From: HGM12669 sp048527645
Lineage (GTDB): Bacteria > Bacillota > Clostridia > Oscillospirales > CAG-272
NCBI GenBank assembly: GCA_048527645.1
Contig: DBGFNI010000038.1
Location: forward strand, 1 to 8,256
Reading direction: 5' to 3'
Length of the DNA stretch: 8,256 bases
Of the stretch, positions 1-7,500 are shown piece by piece; the first letter of the stretch is position 1, and the number at the start of each line of letters is the position of its first letter. The translations under genes were made by a program, and so were the position numbers. Below the pieces are notes generated by a model, which ran no database searches, was not told where the DNA came from, and worked only from the letters and a program-made list of their open reading frames with translations.

Positions 1-1
1 C

Positions 2-397
2 GCGCGGCTCGCCATGCTGTTCATGGGTGCTGCAACTGCTCTCTACTTTGCATTTTCCGAGCCGTTGACGCGCTTGTTCATCGAGAACCAAGAGGTGGTC
101 GCATACGGCGCTGCCTTTCTGCGGGGTCTGTGTCTGGCGCAGCCGTTTCTCTGTCTGGATTTTTTGGCGGTCGGCGTCTTTCAGGCCTGCGGCATGGGGA
201 AAAAGGCGTTGGTCTTTGCCCTTTTACGAAAACTCGTTTTAGAAATTCCCGCACTGTTCATTCTTGACCGTCTCTTCCCCCTGTACGGTCTTGCATACGC
301 GCAGCTGTGCGCGGAGGCGGTTTTGGCTTGCGCCGCAGTGATTGTCTTGATCCATTTGTTTGCAAAGCTGCAAGCGACAGAAAAACCGGCAACCTAA
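2..397 (+). CDS. MATE family efflux transporter, C-terminal part (5' end outside window)
   Basis: This is the last 131 residues of a membrane exporter; the reading frame is open through the left edge, so the ATG at 14 is an internal methionine and not the start. Four hydrophobic helices can be seen, at about residues 3-18, 38-58, 68-87 and 95-117 of the visible part. They match the last four (TM9-12) of the 12 helices of MATE transporters. Family-like landmarks are the FQACGMGKKALVFALLRK stretch joining two helices, followed by a helix with EIPALFIL, and a final helix before a short polar tail. MATE proteins use a sodium or proton gradient to export cationic drugs or metabolites across the cytoplasmic membrane. 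The substrate cannot be told from this fragment. It ends 23 bases before ribF on the same strand, so the two are probably co-transcribed. Family assignment is fairly secure; subfamily (NorM, MepA or DinF-like) is not. Confidence 0.8.
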   Translation, partial: ARLAMLFMGAATALYFAFSEPLTRLFIENQEVVAYGAAFLRGLCLAQPFLCLDFLAVGVFQACGMGKKALVFALLRKLVLEIPALFILDRLFPLYGLAYAQLCAEAVLACAAVIVLIHLFAKLQATEKPAT

Positions 398-408
398 CAG
401 GATGGGAT

Positions 409-414
409 AAGGAG
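409..414 (+). promoter_or_regulatory. Ribosome binding site of ribF
   Basis: AAGGAG lies six bases before the ATG at 421. It decides the ribF start: the frame is open back to an ATG at 307, but that would lie inside the MATE gene, lacks a comparable site, and would add 38 residues with no match to the family. Confidence 0.8.
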
Positions 415-420
415 AAAAAC

Positions 421-1371
421 ATGATTTTTTGGGATCTGAACGCACAGCCGTTTGCAAGGCATGATAACCGCATCCCCCCCTCACCGACTGCCGTAGCGCT
501 CGGTAAATTTGACGGCGTTCACAACGGACACCGCGCGCTGCTGCGCGCAACCGTGCAAACCGCCGCGCAAAACGGTCTGGTGCCTGCCGTATTTACGTTC
601 ACCGCACACCCGGCGGCTCTTCCCATGCTTTCCGACGTGGAGGAACAGCTTGCAATTTTCCGCGCCTGCGGGATTCAATATGTTTTCCAATATGATTTTC
701 AGACCGTTCAGCGCATGACGCCGGGCGAGTTTGTCCAAGAAATTCTCTGCGAGACGCTGCATGCCGTTTATGCACTGTGTGGAGAAAACTTTCATTTTGG
801 TGTCGGTGCGAGCGGAGACGCCGATGATCTGCGCCGCGAAATGGAGCTCTGTGGGGGAAGCGGCAGCGTGATTCCGTCCGTCAAATACGGCGACAGCGTT
901 GTCTGCTCAACCCTGATCCGTTCGCTTCTCACACGCGGCGATATTATTACCGCCAATCGATTGCTCGGTCAGCCATATTCGTTTTCCGGCGCGGTGGTGC
1001 ACGGCAACCGTATCGGACATCAAATTCAGATCCCGACGATCAATTTGCAGCCCGGCGCGGACAAACTGATTCCGCTCAACGGCGTATATATTTCCAAAAC
1101 AGCGCTGAACGGCAGCATCTATCCCAGCATCACCAACATCGGTGTGCGCCCGACCGTCGCTTCGCAAAGCAGCGGCGTTGTGGTGGAAACACATTTGATT
1201 CTTGACCGCCCGTTTACGGATGAATATGGCACACAAGCGCGGGTGCAGCTGCTCAAGCATCTGCGGACAGAACGCAAATTTTCCGATCTTGCGCAGCTGC
1301 AACACCAGATTAATACCGACATTACCGCTGCGAAAAAATGGTTTGAGGAGGAAAAACAGAATGAAACGTAA
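421..1371 (+). CDS. ribF: Bifunctional riboflavin kinase / FMN adenylyltransferase (FAD synthetase)
   Basis: This cytosolic enzyme of 316 residues, a usual length for RibF, phosphorylates riboflavin to FMN and adenylates FMN to FAD. The N-terminal adenylyltransferase module has the nucleotidyl-transferase signature GKFDGVHNGH (28-37), FTFTAHP (58-64), GENFHFG (121-127) and CSTLIR (162-167, normally SSTxIR). The C-terminal kinase module starts near residue 185 and has VVHGNRIGH (192-200), PTIN (205-208, normally PTAN, with the ATP/Mg-binding Thr and Asn kept), GVRPT (241-245) and the expected catalytic glutamate E256 in VETHL. The LRTERKF (281-287) and QINTD (296-300) motifs of the C-terminal end are also present. 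Both activities are therefore expected. The start at 421 is supported by AAGGAG at 409-414. The gene follows the MATE gene by 23 bases and overlaps the next gene by 11 bases, which points to one operon. No FMN riboswitch is visible before it, as expected for an internal operon gene. Confidence 0.95.
   Translation: MIFWDLNAQPFARHDNRIPPSPTAVALGKFDGVHNGHRALLRATVQTAAQNGLVPAVFTFTAHPAALPMLSDVEEQLAIFRACGIQYVFQYDFQTVQRMTPGEFVQEILCETLHAVYALCGENFHFGVGASGDADDLRREMELCGGSGSVIPSVKYGDSVVCSTLIRSLLTRGDIITANRLLGQPYSFSGAVVHGNRIGHQIQIPTINLQPGADKLIPLNGVYISKTALNGSIYPSITNIGVRPTVASQSSGVVVETHLILDRPFTDEYGTQARVQLLKHLRTERKFSDLAQLQHQINTDITAAKKWFEEEKQNET
1345..1351 (+). promoter_or_regulatory. Ribosome binding site of the S11-family gene, inside ribF
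   Basis: GAGGAGG lies nine bases before the ATG at 1361, within the last codons of ribF. It fixes the start of the downstream gene. The frame is open further upstream to an ATG at 1202, but only the 1361 start gives a clean signal peptide directly at the N terminus. Confidence 0.85.
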
Positions 1372-2686
1372 AGCAATCGCCTTTTTTTGCTCGCTGATTC
1401 TCTGCTTCACCGCGCTGACAGGCGCGCTTCCGATCTCTGCCGCCTCTGCCAAAGAGCCGGAGGTCACCGCAACCTCTTGCGCAATCTTCAACGTTGACAA
1501 CGGCGTTGTCATGTATTCCAAAAACGCCGATAAGCTGATCGCTCCGGCGCCGACCGTCAAGCTGGTTTCCGGTATTATTGCCTTTGAATACTACCGTGAC
1601 CGCATGGATGAGGAAATCACCGTGACACAGGAAGCGCTCTCTTCCGGCAAAGGCGGCTTTTCGATCAAGCTGGTCGCAGACGAGATCATCAAGGTGCGCG
1701 ATCTGCTGACCGCCATGATTATTTACAACGCCAACGACGCAACCTGCGTGCTGGCTTACAGCATTGCCGGCAGCATCCCGAACTATGTGCGGATGATGAA
1801 CGAAAAGGTTGCAGAGCTCGGCTGCACCGACACATTTTTTACAAATGCGACCGGTATGGACGATCAGCAAATGCACACGACGGTCAATGATCTGGTCAAA
1901 ATCGTCACCTACTGTGCCAAAAATACCGCCTACACCGCCATCACCTCCACCAACGGAACCTACACCATCCCCGCAACCAACATGAGCGACGCGCGGGAAA
2001 TCTACAACCGCAACCATATGGTCAGCACGCGCGTATATCAGACAAAATACTACAATGACCTTGCAATCGGTCTGGTGGCGGGCGCAACGGAAAAAGGCGG
2101 AAAATGCTGTGTGGAGCTGTTCACCTGGTACGGTCACTATTACGCCGCGATCGTCATGAACGCAAAATATGACCAGGAAAACGACATGGAATACATGTAC
2201 AGTGACGCGGAAACCCTTTTGAATTGGGGTACCAAACACTATGAATACAAAAATATCGCCGACACCAAAACGATGATCTGTGAGCTGCCGGTCTCTCTGT
2301 CGCACAGCGGCGACCATGTCGCGCTGGTTCCGGAGCAAAGCGTCGATATCTTCGTACCGACTGACAGCAATTTGGATGAGGATGTACAGCTTTCCTGGCG
2401 GCTGTTCGGCGATCAGCTTCAGGCGCCGGTCGCCAAGGGAGCAATCTGCGGCATTCTGTCTGTCAAATATCAGGGCAAGGTCATCGAAAATGTCCGCCTT
2501 GTGACAAAAAGCGAGATGCCCGTCAGCACGTTTTTGCGGGTTACGGAGATGATCAAACGTATTGTGACCAGCGGATATTTCATTTTTGCCGTCATATTGG
2601 CAATATTCATCGCCGTTCTGGTTGTTTGGAACACCGCCAAACGCCGCGGAAAGCAGATGGAACGCATGCGCAAGCGCCGTTCCTGA
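1361..2686 (+). CDS. D-alanyl-D-alanine carboxypeptidase-family protein (peptidase S11, DacA/DacF-like), probably catalytically inactive
   Basis: A 441-residue exported protein. Residues 1-30 form a signal peptide (basic MKRK, hydrophobic core, AxA-type sites ending at 27 and 30). The S11 domain follows at about 35-290, with family landmarks IFNVDNGVVMYSKNAD (42-57), VRDLLTAMI (112-120), NDATCVLAYSIAG (125-137), MMNEKVAELG (145-154) and FTNATGMDD (160-168). A PBP5 C-terminal type beta domain lies at about 305-390 (APVAKGAICGILSVKYQGK). One membrane helix at about 402-425 and a very basic tail (KRRGKQMERMRKRRS) anchor it in the membrane. Active relatives trim the terminal D-Ala from peptidoglycan stem peptides using Ser of SxxK, SxN and KTG. 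Here these positions read PTVK (64-67), NAN (123-125) and VAG (239-241), so the nucleophile is missing and the protein is unlikely to be a carboxypeptidase or to bind penicillin covalently. There is no frameshift or stop. It overlaps ribF by 11 bases and is last in its operon. The function is unknown; an envelope scaffold or regulator is an inference. Confidence 0.88.
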   Translation: MKRKAIAFFCSLILCFTALTGALPISAASAKEPEVTATSCAIFNVDNGVVMYSKNADKLIAPAPTVKLVSGIIAFEYYRDRMDEEITVTQEALSSGKGGFSIKLVADEIIKVRDLLTAMIIYNANDATCVLAYSIAGSIPNYVRMMNEKVAELGCTDTFFTNATGMDDQQMHTTVNDLVKIVTYCAKNTAYTAITSTNGTYTIPATNMSDAREIYNRNHMVSTRVYQTKYYNDLAIGLVAGATEKGGKCCVELFTWYGHYYAAIVMNAKYDQENDMEYMYSDAETLLNWGTKHYEYKNIADTKTMICELPVSLSHSGDHVALVPEQSVDIFVPTDSNLDEDVQLSWRLFGDQLQAPVAKGAICGILSVKYQGKVIENVRLVTKSEMPVSTFLRVTEMIKRIVTSGYFIFAVILAIFIAVLVVWNTAKRRGKQMERMRKRRS

Positions 2687-2739
2687 TGTCACGCAGCGCA
2701 TCGTACATATCCTGCTTTCGTGATAAAATCAGCATAAAG

Positions 2740-2775
2740 AAAGTGCATGACAGCTGATCTGTCATGCACTTTTTT
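2740..2775. terminator. Bidirectional intrinsic terminator between convergent operons
   Basis: A 14-base-pair perfect stem (left arm 2740-2753, right arm 2759-2772) closes a five-base loop CTGAT. Its core is GTGCATGACAG paired with CTGTCATGCAC. On the plus strand it is followed by a run of T (2770-2775), and on the minus strand by an AT-rich T run (complement of 2736-2742). It lies 53 bases after the S11-family gene and 39 bases after fhs on the other strand. That is where a shared terminator for two converging transcripts would sit. The rest of the 128-base gap shows no other feature. Confidence 0.9.
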
Positions 2776-2814
2776 AATCAATCTTTCCCTGACGGGTTTC
2801 CAACAAAAGAAGAA

Positions 2815-4485
2815 TCAGAACAAGCCGGAAATCTTCCCGTTCTCATCCACGTCAATGCGTTCTGCCGCGGGTACTTTCGGCAGTCCGGGCATGGTCATGA
2901 TGTCGCCGGTCAGTGCGACCAAAAAGCCCGCGCCGGCAGAGACCTTAAGGTTTCGGACGGTGACGGTGAAGTCTTGCGGTGCGCCGAGCTTCGTCATATC
3001 GTCCGAGAAGGAATACTGTGTTTTTGCCACGCAAATCGGAAGATCGGAAAAACCGTTTGCCTCCAGCTGCGCCATCTGCTTCTTCGCCTGCGCCGTGAAG
3101 GTCACCCCCGCGCCGCCGTAAACTTTTGTGACGATGTCATGCAGTTTTTCCGGGATCGAGCGCGCGGTATCATAAGCAAAGGTGAACCGGTGCGGCTGCT
3201 CACACAGGCGCACAACCTCGCGTGCCAACTCCTCGCCGCCTTCTCCGCCCTTTGCCCACACATCGGACAGCACCACATTGACGCCAAGTTCCTTGCATTT
3301 TTGAATGATCAGCTCCACTTCTGCATCGGTATCGGTCGGAAAACGGTTGATTGCAACCACACTCGGCAAGCCGTAGACATTCTTGATGTTGGAAACATGC
3401 CGCAGCAGATTGGGAATGCCGCGCTCCAGCGCCTGCAAGTCCTCCTGACCGAGCTCGGTCTTCGGCAGGCCGCCGTGCATTTTCAATGCGCGCACCGTCG
3501 CCACAATCACAACCGCGGAGGGGTCAAGCCCTGCATAGCGGCATTTAATATCCAAAAACTTTTCCGCACCCAAATCTGCGCCGAACCCTGCCTCCGTCAC
3601 GGCGTAGTCGCCGAGCTTCATCGCCATGCGCGTCGCAATGACAGAGTTGCAGCCGTGCGCGATGTTTGCAAACGGGCCGCCGTGCACAAAGGCAGGCGTT
3701 CCCTCCAGCGTCTGTACCAAATTCGGCTTGAGCGCATCCTTAAGCAGCGCGCTCATCGCGCCGACCGCGTGCAGATCCTTCGCGGTAACCGGCTTTTCAT
3801 CATAAGTGTATCCGACAATCATGCGGCCCAAACGCTCTTTGAGATCGGTGATCGAATTGGCAAGGCAGAAAACCGCCATGATTTCCGAAGCAACCGTAAT
3901 ATCATAGCCGTCCTCACGCGGCACGCCGTTGACTCTGCCGCCAAGGCCGTCTGTGACATAGCGCAGCTGTCGGTCATTCATATCAACACACCGCTTCCAG
4001 GTGATGCGGCGGGGGTCGATATTCAAAGCGTTGCCCTGATAGATATGGTTATCCAGCATTGCCGCCAGCAGGTTATTTGCCGCGCCGATGGCGTGAAAAT
4101 CCCCGGTGAAATGCAAATTGATATCCTCCATGGGAACCACCTGTGCCCATCCGCCGCCGGCAGCGCCGCCTTTGACGCCGAACACAGGACCCAGGGACGG
4201 CTCACGCAGTGCGACGGTCACGTTTTTGCCGATGCGCTTCAGTCCGTCTGCAAGGCCGATGGTAGTCGTTGTTTTGCCCTCTCCCGCGGGGGTAGGCGTG
4301 ATCGCCGTCACCAAAATCAGTTTTCCGTCTTTTCTGGGAGAGTCTTTGAGCAAAGAATAATCCACCTTTGCCTTATACTTTCCGTATTGCTCCAGATACT
4401 TCTCGTCGATCCCCGCCGCGCTTGCGATTTGCGTGATCGGGCGCATTTGTACAGACTGTGCAATTTCAATATCAGATTGATACAT
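2815..4485 (-). CDS. fhs: Formate-tetrahydrofolate ligase (10-formyl-THF synthetase)
   Basis: A cytosolic enzyme of 556 residues, full length for the family. It joins formate to tetrahydrofolate using ATP, giving 10-formyl-THF for purine synthesis, for initiator tRNA formylation and, after reduction, for other one-carbon units; in acetogens it serves the methyl branch of the Wood-Ljungdahl pathway. The ATP-binding loop TPTPAGEGKTTT is at 63-74 with K71. The next family block contains EPSLGPVFGVKGGAAGGG, followed by the LHFTGDFHAIGAANN block. Later blocks include FVHGGPFANIAHGCNS, EAGFGADLGAEKF and the C-terminal MTMPGLPKVPAAERI. No key residue appears lost. The start has AAAGGA ten bases upstream. 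It lies 69 bases after purL on the same strand and ends at the shared terminator, so it is probably the last gene of a purine operon. Nothing in the window shows whether the cell runs acetogenesis. Confidence 0.97.
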   Translation of the reverse strand: MYQSDIEIAQSVQMRPITQIASAAGIDEKYLEQYGKYKAKVDYSLLKDSPRKDGKLILVTAITPTPAGEGKTTTTIGLADGLKRIGKNVTVALREPSLGPVFGVKGGAAGGGWAQVVPMEDINLHFTGDFHAIGAANNLLAAMLDNHIYQGNALNIDPRRITWKRCVDMNDRQLRYVTDGLGGRVNGVPREDGYDITVASEIMAVFCLANSITDLKERLGRMIVGYTYDEKPVTAKDLHAVGAMSALLKDALKPNLVQTLEGTPAFVHGGPFANIAHGCNSVIATRMAMKLGDYAVTEAGFGADLGAEKFLDIKCRYAGLDPSAVVIVATVRALKMHGGLPKTELGQEDLQALERGIPNLLRHVSNIKNVYGLPSVVAINRFPTDTDAEVELIIQKCKELGVNVVLSDVWAKGGEGGEELAREVVRLCEQPHRFTFAYDTARSIPEKLHDIVTKVYGGAGVTFTAQAKKQMAQLEANGFSDLPICVAKTQYSFSDDMTKLGAPQDFTVTVRNLKVSAGAGFLVALTGDIMTMPGLPKVPAAERIDVDENGKISGLF

Positions 4486-4495
4486 GGATTATTTG

Positions 4496-4501
4496 TCCTT
4501 T
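4496..4501 (-). promoter_or_regulatory. Ribosome binding site of fhs, in the purL-fhs spacer
   Basis: AAAGGA on the minus strand, ten bases before the fhs ATG (complement of 4483-4485). It supports that start, and the protein then begins MYQSDIEIAQ as in relatives. The 69-base spacer (4486-4554) otherwise holds only a weak four-base-pair hairpin and no clear terminator, promoter or riboswitch. Confidence 0.65.
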
Positions 4502-4554
4502 CTCTTATCTCATTTGCAAAGTTACTTTCAATTGCCGTCGGTTTCGGCGCATCG

Positions 4555-7500
4555 TTATTTTGTGAAATACTCTACCGCGGCACGGAACATCCCCATCTCA
4601 TAAACGCCGGGGACATTGCGGTACAAGCCGTCGCCGACACGCTCGGAATGTCCCATTTTGCCAAGCACGCGGCCGTCCGGGGAGGTGATTCCCTCAATGG
4701 CAGCAACGGAATTGTTGGGATTGTAGTGGATGTCCGCGGTGGGCTTGCCGTCCGCATCCACATACTGCGTGGCAATCTGCCCGGCAGCAGCGAGTTGTTC
4801 CACCAGCGCCGCATCTGCCAAAAAGCGTCCCTCTCCGTGCGAGATCGGCACCGTGTAAATCTCTCCGACATGCGTTTTGGAAAGCCAGGGAGACTTGTTG
4901 GAGGCAATACGCGTGCGAACCAGCCGCGACTGATGGCGGCCGATGGTGTTGTAGGTCAGCGTCGGGCAGGCGGCGTCCGTCTCTATGATTTTACCGTAGG
5001 GTACCAGCCCGAGCTTGATCAGCGCCTGAAAACCGTTACAAATGCCCGCCATCAAGCCGTCGCGCCGTTCTAAAAGCTCGGTAACGCCCTCGCGCACAGC
5101 GGCATTTCTGAAGAAGGCAGTAATGAACTTGCCCGAGCCGTCCGGCTCGTCTCCACCGGAGAAGCCGCCGGGGATGAAGATCATCTGCGCCTGTCTGATC
5201 GCTGTGGCAAATTCCTCAACAGAAGCGGAAATCGCGTCTGCCGTCAGATTGCGAATCACCATGATCTGCGCATCTGCGCCGGCGTCGCAAAACGCCTTTG
5301 CGGAATCGTATTCGCAGTTGGTGCCGGGAAAAACGGGAATCAGCACGCGCGGGCGCGCGCATTTTACCGCCGGAGCGGGATAAGCGGACGCCTCATAGGA
5401 AAAGGCGGGAACATCTGCTGCGGGGTGCTTGATGTTGCAGGGATAGACGCTCTCCAGCCTGTCCTCATAGCGTTGCAGCAAATCATCCAAAGCCAAAGAC
5501 TGATCGCCGTGGCTGATCTGCTTTTCTGCCACCGTGGTACCCAAAAGCGTCCCGGTCAGCGGCGCAGAATCGTCCAGCTCCAGCACAAACGAACCGTAGG
5601 AATATCCGAATATGCGCTGCATATCCAGTGCAGATTCATAAGCAAAGCCGATGCTGTTGCCAAAGCACATTTTCATCACGGCCTCTGCCACGCCGCCATA
5701 GGTCGGCGTATACGCCGCAACCGCCTGTCCGCTGCGCAAAAGCGCAGAAACGCGGTCATACAGCGACAAAAGAGATTCTGTTACGGGCAGATGATTCTCA
5801 TCGTATTGCGGGGTCAGCCAAACCACACGATGACCGGCGGAATGAAAGGCGTTGGAAACGATACAGTCTGTGCGCTCCGTCGTGACGGCAAAGGATACCA
5901 AAGTCGGCGGGACATCCAAATCCTCAAAGGAGCCGGACATCGAGTCCTTTCCGCCGATCGCGCCGATTTGCAGCTCCATTTGTGCGCGGAACGCGCCAAG
6001 CAGCGCCGCAAGAGGCTTGCCCCACCGTTTGGGATCGGCAGCGGGCTTTTCAAAATATTCCTGGAAGGTCAGATACACATCGTCAAAAGAAGCGCCGGTC
6101 GCAATCAGCTTGGAAACCGACTCCACAACCGCCAGGTATGCGCCGTGATAAGGACTTTTTTCGGTAATGAACGGGTTATATCCCCATGACATCAGTGAGC
6201 AGGTGTCGGTATGCTGCTGTTCAAGCGAGATTTTCTGCACCATTGCCTGGATCGGGGTGAGCTGATTCTTTCCGCCGAAGGGCATCAGAACCGTACCTGC
6301 TCCGATCGTGGAATCAAAGCGTTCTGCCAATCCTCGCTTGGAGCAGACATTCAGATCGCTTGCCAGTTTTCGATACAGCGAGACAAAATCACCGCAAACC
6401 GTTCTGCGGTAATCCTCAAAAGATGCCGGAGCGATGGAAATATGCTTTTCAGCGCCGTTGGAATTTAAGAATTCACGGGACAGATCGACAATGACCTTCC
6501 CTTTCCATTTCATGGTCAGACGGGGCTCTGCCTTGACCTTGGCTACCACTGTCGCCTCCAGATTCTCCGATGCGCAAAGCGCACAGAAGGCGTCAACATC
6601 GGCAGGCTCTACCACCACAGCCATGCGCTCCTGCGATTCGCTGATGGCAAGCTCTGTCCCGTCCAGCCCCTCATATTTTTTCGGTACGGCGTCAAGGTTG
6701 ATGTCCAGTCCGTCGGCAAGTTCACCGATCGCCACGGATACGCCGCCGGCGCCGAAGTCATTGCAGCGCTTAATCATGCGGGAGGCCGTCGGATTGCGGA
6801 ACAGGCGCTGCAGCTTACGTTCTTCCGGCGCATTTCCCTTCTGCACCTCCGCACCACAGCTTTCCAAAGATTTCAGATTGTGCGATTTAGAAGATCCCGT
6901 TGCGCCGCCGCAGCCGTCGCGCCCGGTTCTGCCGCCCAGCAAAATCACCACGTCGCCGGGTGCGGGACATTCGCGCCGTACGTTTTCCGCCGGCGCCGCT
7001 GCAATCACCGCGCCGATTTCCATGCGCTTTGCCGCATAACCGGGATGATACACCTCATCCACCTGTCCGGTCGCCAGTCCGATCTGGTTGCCGTAGGAGG
7101 AATATCCCGCCGCGGCAGTTGTCACAATTTTGCGCTGCGGCAGCTTGCCCGGAAGCGTCTGCTCCAGCGGGAGCGTCGGATCGGCAGCGCCGGTAACGCG
7201 CATTGCGCCGTATACATAAGACCTGCCGGAAAGCGGATCGCGGATTGCACCGCCGATGCAGGTCGCCGCGCCGCCGAACGGCTCAATTTCCGTGGGATGG
7301 TTGTGCGTTTCATTTTTGAACAGGAGCAGCCACGGTTCGGTTTTGCCGTCGACCTCCACGTCAATTTTCACCGTGCAGGCATTGATCTCTTCGGATTCGT
7401 CCAACCGATCCAGCTTGCCTGTTTTTTTCAGATAGCGCACCGCGATGGTGGCAATATCCATCAGATTGATGGGCTTGGTGCGCCCAAGCTGCGCACGGGT

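Noticed and set aside
1427..1437. Short match to the end of a sequencing adapter (CTTCCGATCT), and AGATCGGAA elsewhere in the window
   Set aside because: The matches are only 9-10 bases long and sit inside continuous, family-consistent coding sequence, so they are chance and not adapter contamination or a join.
1640..1651. An alternative SxxK (Ser94-Ser-Gly-Lys97) in the S11-family protein that might replace the lost nucleophile
   Set aside because: It lies about 30 residues after the place of the catalytic helix, in the loop region before the conserved VRDLLTAMI segment. The normal site is clearly identified by PAPTVKLVSG at 62-71. Only a structure could fully exclude it.
1322..2701. Long minus-strand open frame (459 codons) opposite the S11-family gene
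   Set aside because: The plus-strand product has a signal peptide, family motifs, a ribosome binding site and a membrane anchor. The antisense product has none of these and looks like a composition artefact.
4504..4531. Possible promoter in the purL-fhs spacer (minus strand TTGAAA, 16 bases, GATAAG)
   Set aside because: The -10 match is weak, and transcription would start within or after the ribosome binding site of fhs, leaving no usable leader.
4534..4548. Hairpin GCCG/CGGC after the purL stop
   Set aside because: It has only four base pairs with a seven-base loop and no following U-run, so it is not a terminator. The spacer is also too small and lacks the motifs for a ZTP or purine riboswitch.
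4611..4625. GHSER instead of GHPER near the C terminus of the PurL glutaminase part
   Set aside because: From family knowledge this seems a normal variant of the fused clostridial form. The catalytic Cys, His and Glu are present, so it is not evidence of lost activity.
2764..5073. Very long plus-strand open frame (769 codons) opposite fhs and the 3' end of purL
   Set aside because: It runs antisense across two conserved enzymes and the spacer between them. Its translation is rich in Arg, His, Cys and Gln without domain-like patterns, and it starts within the terminator hairpin. It is a by-product of the codon choice of the real genes.
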